Under the pieces are notes generated by a model. It searched no databases. It saw only the letters and a list, made by a program, of their open reading frames with translations, and was not told where the DNA came from. Shown here piece after piece: positions 24,640 through 33,739 of a stretch of 64,000 nt of DNA. This stretch comes from Neodontobutis hainanensis. Lineage: Eukaryota; Chordata; Actinopteri; Gobiiformes; Odontobutidae. Both the position numbers and the translations under genes were made by a program. The number at the start of each line of letters is the position of its first letter. The first letter of the stretch is position 1. The stretch covers positions 6,523,501-6,587,500 of the forward strand of contig JALDNG010000007.1 of the NCBI GenBank assembly GCA_024349245.1, written 5' to 3'.

Positions 24640-24860
24640 CGTCTAAGACTTTGTAATAGACGAATATGTTGCCGCATGAACAGTTAACCACACAAAGCTT
24701 GATCTTAATCATTGATCATTATTAATAAATTATGTTCTGCAAGTGTAATCCGAATGGTCATAATTATGTACTTATGGTCTGGAACAATTATGCTCGAGAA
24801 AAGAGCCATAATTACATTGAGGGTGATTAAGTATGTCTAACTATTCTGTATAAAAAGCCA
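24640..24860. promoter_or_regulatory. Candidate distal regulatory block (homeodomain-word cluster)
   Basis: Within about 220 bases there are many TAAT/ATTA-core words: cttaatcattgatcatt, ggtcataattatgtac, ggaacaattatgctc, gccataattacattg and gggtgattaag. The words are spaced and varied rather than simple-sequence repeats, the look often seen in conserved vertebrate enhancers. No conservation data are available here, so this is a compositional guess only. Confidence 0.25.
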
Positions 24861-27209
24861 CACAAATATAGTCAATGCAAATCTTTATTAAAGATGAAGC
24901 TGTTGTAGCAGACTTATGACTTATGTCAGGGTCTGAAGCCATCAGAAGATTCATTTTAATCTCGAAATGTGCTAATGTATTGTGCAGTATGATTATCATT
25001 TTGTATAATCTTGACCATTTGGTGACTCACCTGAATGTAAGTAGCTGTAATTATGACATGTCATTATTATTGCCTATTTGGGGTTATGAGACTTACTGGA
25101 GCGCCCCATTAAATGATAAAGATGTGAAGATGAATGAGGGCAGACAAGGACACACCAGTAAAAGCTGATTTAGAAGGCTTTGTGTCTACAGAATACTGCC
25201 ATGACATTACTACTCTACAAGTACAACACTGAGCCTATTTTCTTATCTGCACTGGTTTAGATTGCTCTGAGAAGCATGCTTAGAAATTACACGGGTGATA
25301 AGCTCAGATGTCTGTAAAAATAGAACAACTGTGAAAGCAGTAAATATGTAACGCTACAATGTAATAAAAAAAAATGCAATAAAGTCGGGTCAGTCTTGAG
25401 AATTGACAACAACATGAGCTGTATGCACATTTTGAGGAAAGAGAGACTTAGCAGACCTCAACAGATCTCAAATGAGCAAAAAAGCATAAACCACCAAAAA
25501 AATACAACAAATCCTGCATAACAACGACTCTTTTTGGCAAATTGCATCCATCAGTATGTCTTTTTGACAAGAATTTTCTGATAAGGTTACCAAACTACAT
25601 TAACGTGAAATCCATGTCGCCATTACACACATTGTCATTATACAAATGCATATTAGGCAAAATATCACACACCTACAGCTTCAGGGCAACACCCAACACA
25701 CTTTTGTTATTTAGTGACTGTAACTCACATATCTTTGCAAACTTATATAAAGGAATAGGAAATACAGAGGATTTTGTTGCAGTGACGGGTTTGTTTGGAA
25801 GGGTCTATAGACAGATGTCAGTCCAAGTAAAGATTTGTCTGATTTAGCAGGAGTCCAAACACAATTACTGACACACTTCACCAAGAGGAAAAGTCAGAGG
25901 TTCCACACAGTGAAATGTAGCTGTTCCAATAATGTTATGTCAATACGTTTTTCTGGTAAGTGGAGCAGAAGAATGGGCTGTGGCGGTAACAGCCGGCCTT
26001 TGTGTTGGAAAGGCCTGAAAAGTCAGAAGGGGAAAGTGTCTTTGAAATATGCATGTTTCCACTCACAAATAAATGAAGGCTGACTGAAATATTCCGACTC
26101 CTTTCTGACGCTCCGACACTAGCTGTTCTAATAATAGCTTAGATAAATCTGGTAGCACTATAATACATGAGCTAAGTGCATTGGCAGGATTTCCGGTGAA
26201 GTACAAAGTGTGTGTGTGAGTGGAATGCATTTCTAAGAGGGAAATTGCTTTTGTCGGCGCCCTGACCTCTTCTTGGTTCAATTCGACACAAAGATTTGTC
26301 ATCGCCGTCCGGACTGGAAATAGTTTAGGGGCTGGTGTTAAACCCCATTGTAGTGAACTGAATAGTACATGACACACGCTCACACACACCAGTGAGAATT
26401 TATTCTGTGGTTTGATTACAGGTTTAACAGTGTATAAGGCCTTGTCCTGAAAGTGGTCAGATGAGGGTCACTGCTGCTATTGTAAACAAACACAATGTGT
26501 CCAAATGGCTGCCACTTAATTTTCTTCCCATTCCTCCAAAGAGAAATGCATTGTCCAGTGCAGTGTCCATTTTATGAATTTATTTGGGGACATTTGGCTG
26601 TGGTAAAGCCTGGGCCATCTCAGAAAATACCTAAGTAAATGTCAATGTATGTGGTCCATAATTTGGTAAAACAATATTAACAAACAAATTCCAATCCTAG
26701 TATCTTTTACTTTGCTCAAAACGTTTTGCAAACATTCTAACAGAATCTGGCTATAAACTGAGTATGGTGACTTCCATGTCATTGCAGGTCCATAGGAGCT
26801 GTGGTGACTACACTAGCATATATTTTCATATGTTTTCAAGTTCAGAGCTGACAGTCTACTCTCTTAAATCCGAGCCGGTGGAAGCCAGTGTAGTCTCTAC
26901 CCTTTGATCGATCTTTGAAGTGTTTTTGTGTTCACAGTTATGATAACCGAGTATCTCCCAAAGGGGCAAGTACGAAGGTTGAGCGAACTGAGCGTATCTT
27001 ACCAGAGTCACTTTTCCTGTATACATTTTAAAATATGCTTTTAAGACAAAGGTAAAATGTGTAAATATTGATTTTAAGGAGTTATGCAAGTTTCATTAAC
27101 ACATGTTAGGGTCACACTGTTAAGCAGAGGAATTCAACAAGTTAAAGACTTGACTTTAGCAGAGGTTTGACACCACTGCCTCTTTAAATCTGCAAATCTA
27201 TATCTAAAT

Positions 27210-27231
27210 TTAGACATGATATTTCTGTTTT
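27210..27231 (+). repeat. 22-bp direct repeat, left copy
   Basis: The word that starts ttagacatgatatttctg and ends tttt occurs here and, identically, at 28257-28278, 1047 bases away. The second copy abuts the left edge of the LINE. Flanking bases differ on both sides. It may mark a duplicated target site or a local duplication. Confidence 0.85.
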
Positions 27232-28256
27232 TTATTTTATCAGGCATGGATTTGGGATTAGAGGGGGGAGATTATTCACTTCCCAAATGCAATAATACCC
27301 TTTTCTTTCAAAATCAAAGGTGACAATCAAATAGAATCTGGATTGAAACACACAAACACAATATTGACAATAAACACAAAAGGGAATACAGGAAACTGGC
27401 TAAATCCAATATTTAATCACAGAGTGACTCATAATCACACAAACAAGCAGGAAGTTCTTATGTCACAGCCAGACAGTGTTTATCTGCAGTATTTGATGGT
27501 CACTATATTGTCTACTGTGAGTAAAATTATAGCATAGATCTTTTTACTGCACATTGTGGCAACAGAGGTTAAGCAGAGTGCAATGTATTTTTTAATAGAC
27601 AGAAGGGCATTTTCCCCCACAAATCAAATTCTGCTTAAACAGAGGATAGCAGCCAACTGATTTCATGCACGTGATGAATGTGAGTAAGTAGAGAACATTA
27701 GCAAGGTCTTTGATGTTTAGGTGCTCTTTAGACAAAGGCCTTTTAGACTGCATCAGCAGCCTATGCTACAAGTCAAAAGATCCTAAGGACAATGCAAGGC
27801 TGGACTTGAAGGACAACAAATAACACCACATGGAGAACTCAAAGCTAAACACCAGTTGTTTTAGGACAGTTTTTTCCTCATAAGACAGCTGCATTCAGAT
27901 CTAAAGCTACTTAAGGTAAAATACACATGGCTAACAATAGCTATGTATATGTATAGCGGGAAATGTAACACACAGAGCTTGTTAGTATCCTTGCTCCATC
28001 TGCAAATGATAATCAACTTGAGTCCCTCCAGAATATACTGTACATATGTGTGACAGCACCTTTTCGGGGTTTCTAGATTTAGACCCAAGTTGGCAAGCTC
28101 ATTTAAATGACTGGAAGATTTCATTGCTTTTGTTGTCAAAGTGAGCATGTACATCTTTTTATGACAATGCATGTAAAAAAATAGTCTAAAGAGCAGTGAG
28201 CAGTGACAGTGGATATTAAGCATTCCTTTTGCCATTATTAGGCTTAAGAACTATTA

Positions 28257-28278
28257 TTAGACATGATATTTCTGTTTT
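28257..28278 (+). repeat. 22-bp direct repeat, right copy
   Basis: This is an exact second copy of the 22-base word at 27210-27231, lying just before the first recognisable LINE 5' sequence. If the pair is a target-site duplication, the inserted segment would be 27232-28256, but no mobile-element hallmark is visible in that interval. Confidence 0.85.
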
Positions 28279-28465
28279 GCATGCATTGACGCATCCCAGT
28301 GACGCTAACAATCAGGCGAGTGTATCTCTCCTGGCATTGTCCTAAAGTTACGTATTAATTATTTCTTAAACATTGTCAACACTTTAACTGTGCACCACAC
28401 CTCATACATTGTTATTCTGGTTATATTTCTGCTAGAGTTTAGTACTAGAGTTGCTGCCGTTTTGT

Positions 28466-29303
28466 GAACAGGGCACTTCTCTTAGTGCTAGCTAGCCAGC
28501 TAGCGGGTTTTAAGCGTTTGAATTAGCCTGATTATACCTCGATTGTTTGTTCGTTACCATTGTTGTCTTACTGGTGGTTAATTTTTGTTGTGTTTTACAG
28601 AGTTTTCCGTTTAACTTGTGGTTAGTACTGCTCTGTGTGTGTGTTAGAATTTATCATTGTGAGTTGTGAACTGTTGAACAGGGCACTGCTTAGTGCTAGC
28701 TAGCATGCTAGCGGGTTTTTAGCGTTTGAATTAGCCTGATTATACCTCGATTGTTTGTTTGTTACCATTGTTGTCTTACTGGTGGTTAGTTTTTGTTGTG
28801 TTTTACAGAGGTATTTGTTTAACTTGTGGTTAGTACTCCTGTGTGTGTGTGTGTGTGTGTTAGAATTTATCATTGTGAGTTGTGAACTGTTGAACAGGGC
28901 ACTGCTTAGTGCTAGCTAGCATGCTAGCGGGTTTTTAGCGTTTAAATTAGCCTGATTAAACCTCGATTGTTTGTTTGTTACCATTGTTGTCTTACTGGTG
29001 GTTAGTTTTGTTGTGTTTACAGAGGTATTTGTTTAACTTGTGGTTAGTACTGCTGTGTGTGTGTGTTAGATTTTATCATTGTGAGTTGTGAACTGTTGAA
29101 CAGGGCACTGCTTAGTGCTAGCTAGCATTCTAGCGGGTTTTTAGCGTTTGAATTAGCCTGATTAAACCTCGATTGTTTGTTTGTTACCATTGTTGTCTTA
29201 CTGGTGGTTAGTTTTGTTGTGTTTACATAGTTTTTGTTTAACTTGTGGTTAGTACTGCTGTGTGTGTTTGTTTGAATTTATCATTGTGAGTTGTGAACTG
29301 TTG
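28466..29303 (+). repeat. Four tandem ~210-bp LINE 5' monomers
   Basis: Four head-to-tail units start with gaacagggcac at 28466, 28676, 28892 and 29098 (lengths 210, 216, 206 and 206). Each contains agtgctagctagc with a local palindrome around the gctagc words, then gcgggttt, cctcgattgtttgtt, ttgtcttactggtggtta, and ends with a TG-rich run and cattgtgagttgtgaactgt. The first unit is the most divergent (gctagctagccagctagc instead of gctagctagcatgctagc). The last leads straight into the ORF1 leader. Tandem 5' monomers are known as internal promoters in some LINEs such as mouse L1; a promoter role here is inferred. Confidence 0.92.
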
Positions 29304-29346
29304 GCTTGACTTAGCTGTATATACACTAGCTTAGCTAAGCTATTCT

Positions 29347-30041
29347 GTGTTGTTGTTGCTTGTGGCAATGGTTTGCCATTCTTGTTCGGTATTACTAGAT
29401 AGGTTGTCTCTATTAGAGAGACGTGTTTGTGAGTTAGAGCAGCTAGATCAGCATAGACAGGGTTTGGTTACTTTAGATGTGTCAGGGTTTCCTGATAGTA
29501 TCAGATGCAGGACTGATAGCAGTCCTGCTAGCGATAGCTCTAGTTGTGGCTCAACTGTCTCGGCAGTTGTTGCAAAGAGTGATATGTTTGAGCCGGTCCG
29601 GCGGCGCAGGCGTGCAGGCAGGGGGAAGTCTTCGGTTGTCCGCCCCTGTCCGCGGTCACCCCCTCTGACCGCGAACCGGTTTTCGGCGCTTTCAAGTCCG
29701 CTTGTCCGCGCTGATCACCGGCCTGTTTCCTCTGCGCCTGCCAACCTGAGCAAGCATCGCACTCTGGTGATAGGAGACTCCATTACCCGCAATGTTAGAC
29801 TCGAGACGCCAGCCATTGTTCATTGTTGTCCGTAAGGGGTAGTGATGAACAGTATAGCAGATTAGTTTCCATGAACCGGTGGCTGGCCCGGCATTGTAGT
29901 CAGAAAGGTTATGGTTTCGTGGATAACTGGCCTTCTTTCTGGGGCCGCCCAGGCCTGCTGAGGGCAGACGGCCTGCATCCTACTGGACATGGTGCTGCCA
30001 TTTTGTCTAGTAATATAGACAGGTGCATTCGGTGCATTTGA
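29347..30041 (+). pseudogene. LINE ORF1 with coiled-coil and SGNH/GDSL esterase motifs, internally deleted
   Basis: The N-terminal part (from Met at 29368 or 29347) reads MVCHSC then a leucine-rich heptad-like stretch (LLDRLSLLERRVCELEQL), probably a coiled coil for multimerisation. A basic, Ser/Pro-rich linker (RRRRRAGRGK) follows. The esterase begins with TLVIGDSITRN, with the catalytic Ser codon at 29779-29781. The frame then runs to a stop at 29835. From about 29823 another frame continues with YGFVDNWPSFWGR and RADGLHPTGHGA, giving the catalytic Asp (29967) and His (29976) of the last SGNH block. Only about 66 codons separate Ser from His and the Gly and Asn blocks are missing, so an internal deletion with frame change is inferred near 29815-29835. 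SGNH esterases in ORF1 are known for CR1/L2 elements. This copy cannot make an active esterase. Confidence 0.85.
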
Positions 30042-30101
30042 CACAAGGAATCTCAGCAGGTCGCAGGAATTAGAGAACCTGCTAGTCATGATAGTGCGGG
30101 T

Positions 30102-33100
30102 GTGGAACTGGATAATGTAGAAGCTTTTAGTTGTCTGGTTAGGCCGTGTTATCCTGATGTCTACTGCCTAAATCTGTTATTTAGTCCTCAAACACATCTG
30201 AAAACTCACAGAGTCAGTGACCCAAAAGCATCCTGTCCTCATGTTATTATAACTCAGAGGCAATCTTTTAAACCAAGCAGAATTGTTAGAGCTCGACAAC
30301 TTTTTCCTGTCGCTATCTCTCCACTGGACCAGCCTTCAAATGTCTGCTCTACATCAAGACTGAAGATCGGTCTCCTGAATGTGCGGTCTCTATCCTCCAA
30401 AGCACTCCTAATTAATGATCTTATTGCTTCTCATAGCTTGGATTTACTTTGTCTTTGTGAAACATGGCTTAGGCCAAATGTTTTTCTGCCACTAAATGAA
30501 GCCTCTCCCCCTGATTATGCGTATGCACAGGTAGGTCGCACGTCGAAACTTGGTGGTGGTGTTGCAGCCATTTATAAAGCTGCATTTTGCTTTACAGGTA
30601 CATCATCACAGCCGAAATTTAACTCTTTCGAAGTGTTACTCATTAAACATATTTCTTCTCAAATAAACAGAAGGAAGCCATTTTATTTAGCTGTAATCTA
30701 TCGCCTCCGGTCCCTACTCTTCTTTCTTGGATGAGTTTGGAGTTTTCCTCTCGGACTTAATAACCCATGCTGATAACATCCTTCTAGTTGGAGACTTTAA
30801 TATTCATCTAAATAAGGAGTGTGATCCTCTGGCCAGAGCATTTCAATCACTGCTTGCGACCATGTCTTTCAACCAGTTTGTTCATGAGCCCACACACATT
30901 AGTGGAAACTATCTTGATCTTGTTTTGGCTCGGGGAATAGATGTCTCCAATCTCTTTGTCTCCTCTCTTTCATCTGCTGTCTCAGATCACTCACTGGTAG
31001 AGTTCGAGATAAGTTACACATTTCCCTCAAATTCAGACAAATGCGTAGTGTCTACACGGAATTTTAGCGCAGGTGCAATGGAAATGATTGCCACACGGCT
31101 GACAGATGTTCTTCCTAATTTAACTCCAACTGGAAACTCAGTAGAGGCCTACACAGAGGAGGTCCATGCTACCCTCTCAGCCATCACCGACTCAGTGGCA
31201 CCCCTCAGGACAAAGCCCAGACCAACCAGACGACCTACGCCATGGTATAATGAGGAAACGCGGGCTTTGAAACAGGCCTGCAGGAGTTTTGAACGCAAAT
31301 GGCGCAAGTCAAAAACAAATCTAAATTATCAAAAGTGGTGTTTGTGTGTAAACACCTATAAGCACGCCCTCAGCACTGCAAAGACTACCTATTTTTCATC
31401 TCTTATAAGAGAAAACCGGCATAACCCCAGGTTTCTCTTTGGAACAGTTGCTAAACTTATCCAACCAAAAACAACTGAAGACTCCTCTCCCTTTAGTGCA
31501 CAAGACTTTTTAGATTTCTTTAATCATAAAATTGAAGATATCAGGGATAATATTTTGTTTTTGTCTTCTTTGGCTCCGGGTCCCATTCACTTGGATCCAC
31601 CGATCTCTCGTCTCTCAGTCTTAGATTCTGTTTCCCTTGATGAGCTGACAAAGGTGGTTTCTTCATGTAAAGCAATGCAAAACAGCTTAAAGAACTGTGG
31701 CCCTATGTGGGGCAAATTATATTAAACATTATAAACTTGTCCCTGTCTACTGGCACCGTTCCTTCCCTTTTCAAACAGGCTGTGGTCAAACCCCTGCTCA
31801 AAAAACCTACTTTGGATCCTGGATGCCTAAATAATTTCCGTCCTGTCTCCAATTTACCTTTTCTATCTAAAGTCCTCGAAAAAGTTGTGCTAAAACAACT
31901 TACTCTATATCTATCAGAAAATGACCTCCTCGAGCCGTTTCAGTCTGCATTTAGGGCCTCTTATTCCACTGAAACAGCTTTAGTTAAAGTAACAAATGAT
32001 CTCCTCCTTCAGATGGACGAGGACTCATCGGCTCTACTGTTATTGCTGGATCTCAGTGCTGCATTTGATACGATTGATCATGCAGTGCTAATCAACAGAC
32101 TTAAAGATGTTTTTGGCATCTCTGGTTCTGCTCTTTCTTGGTTAGAATCCTATCTGTGTGATAGGTCTCATTTTGTCTCTTTTAATAAATCCTTCTCCTC
32201 CACGGCACCAGTGAAGTTCGTGTGCCACAAGGGTCTGTGCTCGGTCCCATACTTTTTTCACTATATGTTACACCATTGGGACAAATCATCAGAAGTTATG
32301 GAGTGAACTTCCACTGTTACGCCGATGATACACAGCTGTATCTACCAATAAAAGCAAATAATACTACTGACATCATGCGTCTAGAGGCCTGCCTCGTTTC
32401 AATTAAAACATGGATGTCTCAAAACTTCCTCCATTTGAACGCGGATAAAACAGAGCTCTTGTTAATTGGTCCTGCCAGTCATCGGCACAAGTTCAACAAT
32501 CTTACTGTCTCAATCAACAACTGTGTGTTGGAGCACGGAAAAACTGCGAGGAACCTCGGTGTAATTTTTGACCCCACACTATCTCTGCAGCAGCACATTA
32601 GTGAGGTCACTAAATTGGGCTTTTTCACTTGCGGAATATCTCACAAATTCGCTCCTGCCTCTCTTTAGCTGATGCTGAAATTCTCATTCATGCATTTGTC
32701 ACATCCAGGCTGGACTACTGTAATGCGTTATTCTCTGGACTGCCGAAGAAAAGTACTCACAGTCTACAAATGGTCCAAAATACAGCCGCCAGACTTTTAA
32801 CAAAGACCAGGAAGTTTGATCACATTACTCCGGTCCTGGCTTCATTACACTGGCTTCCTATTCATGTTAGAGCTGATTTCAAAGTTCTCTTGTTAACCTA
32901 TAAAATCCTTTGTGGACGCGCGCCTCTTACCTATCTGACCTTATCACCTGGTATACTCCAGCTCGTACCCTTCGCTCTCAGGACGCTGGCCTCCTTCAAC
33001 TTCCTCGAATAAAGAAGAAGTCTGCTGGCTACAGAGCCTTTTCTTATAGAGCCCCATTTTTGTGGAATGGGCTCCCGGTGGAAGTGCGGCGATCTGACTC

Positions 33101-33161
33101 TGTTGAGATTTTCAAAAGCAAACTCAAAACTTACTTATTTCACCAAACGTATGGAGACTGA
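30102..33161 (+). pseudogene. LINE ORF2: AP endonuclease and reverse transcriptase, five frame changes
   Basis: Coding continuity must be followed through six frame segments: 30102-30734, 30727-31725, 31707-32306, 32222-32668, 32629-33012 and 32910-33161 (stop TGA). Endonuclease motifs: KIGLLNVRSL, LCETWL, LVGDFNIH (30787-) and SDHSLVEF (30982-), giving the Asn, Glu, Asp-Asn and Asp-His signature of APE-type nucleases. Reverse transcriptase motifs: FRPVSNLPFLSKVLEK, LDLSAAFDTIDH (first catalytic Asp near 32049), QGSVLGPILFSLY and YADDTQLY (32318-). The C-terminal part has LDYCNALFSGLP and HWLPI, typical of L2-type elements. Small indels explain the breaks near 30700, 32216, 32620 and 32930. 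The break near 31690 also lacks a conserved stretch just upstream of ILNIINLSL. Such a protein would nick the target and prime cDNA synthesis; this copy cannot. Confidence 0.92.
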
Positions 33162-33738
33162 TTGATCATAGGGTTAGGTTTACACTGGTTGTAGCTGTAG
33201 GTACACACTCAACCGCTGATATTATTATTACATCTGCCTATTATCAGTAGTATTTAGCACTTTTGTTTTTCTCCTTTCTACCTCCTCCTAGGGTGGACGC
33301 AAACCTCTGATCTGCTGGGTGATGTGTACTGCCCCACCCCTGACTCTGCTCCAGTGTGAGGACCCACAGCTCATCTTTCATCTACCTTGATAATGGCTGA
33401 GGTCCCATCCACCTTACATACACAGACAGAGTGGACACTGGACGCTGTCAACATAAATGTTTTTTGTGAATATGTTTTGTATTTTTATGTATTTTTTTTT
33501 TCAACTGTCCTGGACACATTTTTGCACGGCCTGTCCGTCCTGGGAGTGGATCCCTCCTTCTGTGGTTCTCCTGAGGTTTCTCTTTTTTCCCGGCTGGGTT
33601 TTTTTGGAGTTTTTCCTCACCCTGATGGAGGGTCTAAGGACAGGGGATGTTGTCTAGTACAGTCTGTTAAGCCCTTTGAGGCGGCTGTTGTTGTGATATT
33701 GGGCTATACAAAAATAAATGTCTTGTCTTGTCTTGTCT
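33162..33738 (+). other. LINE 3' UTR and pentamer terminus
   Basis: After the ORF2 stop come about 560 bases of non-coding element sequence. It ends with gccctttgaggcggctgttg, then tgtgatattgggctatac and aaaaataaa. This matches the type of L2 3' end in which the reverse transcriptase recognises the RNA tail. The last about 20 bases are a TCTTG pentamer repeat (33719-33738) instead of poly(A), as usual for L2/CR1-like elements. A plus-strand open frame of 118 codons at 33387-33743 crosses this UTR and is not believed to be a gene. Confidence 0.8.
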
Positions 33739-33739
33739 A

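Larger units (their letters stand above)
21400..28250. other. Long non-coding stretch with possible regulatory blocks
   Basis: No exon or known repeat is recognised over nearly 7 kb. A block near 24640-24860 is dense in homeodomain-type words and is listed separately as a candidate regulatory sequence. A 22-base word at 27210-27231 recurs exactly at 28257-28278. Open frames (for example 21547-21921 and 27861-28235, minus) have no recognisable domain. Confidence 0.45.
28263..33738 (+). mobile_element. L2/CR1-type LINE retrotransposon, nearly full length but inactive
   Basis: A non-LTR retrotransposon in sense orientation. In order it has 5' sequence, four tandem ~210-bp monomers (28466-29303), ORF1 with coiled-coil and SGNH esterase motifs (29347-30041), ORF2 with an AP-type endonuclease and reverse transcriptase (about 30102-33161), and a 3' UTR (33162-33718) ending in a TCTTG-type pentamer array. 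The RT wording (DLSAAFDT, QGSVLGPILFSLY, YADDTQLY) and the ORF1 esterase fit the L2/CR1 clade common in fishes. ORF1 has an internal deletion and ORF2 has five frame changes, so it cannot mobilise itself. The left end is uncertain: ctattattagac (from 28251) loosely resembles ctattagtctagac just after the 3' end, which could be an eroded target-site duplication. The 5' edge could instead be the first monomer at 28466. Confidence 0.9.

Noticed and set aside
28466..29303. Tandem ~210-bp units considered as satellite DNA or a CRISPR-like array
   Set aside because: The units adjoin a LINE ORF1 directly and have no spacer structure; they are best read as LINE 5' monomers.
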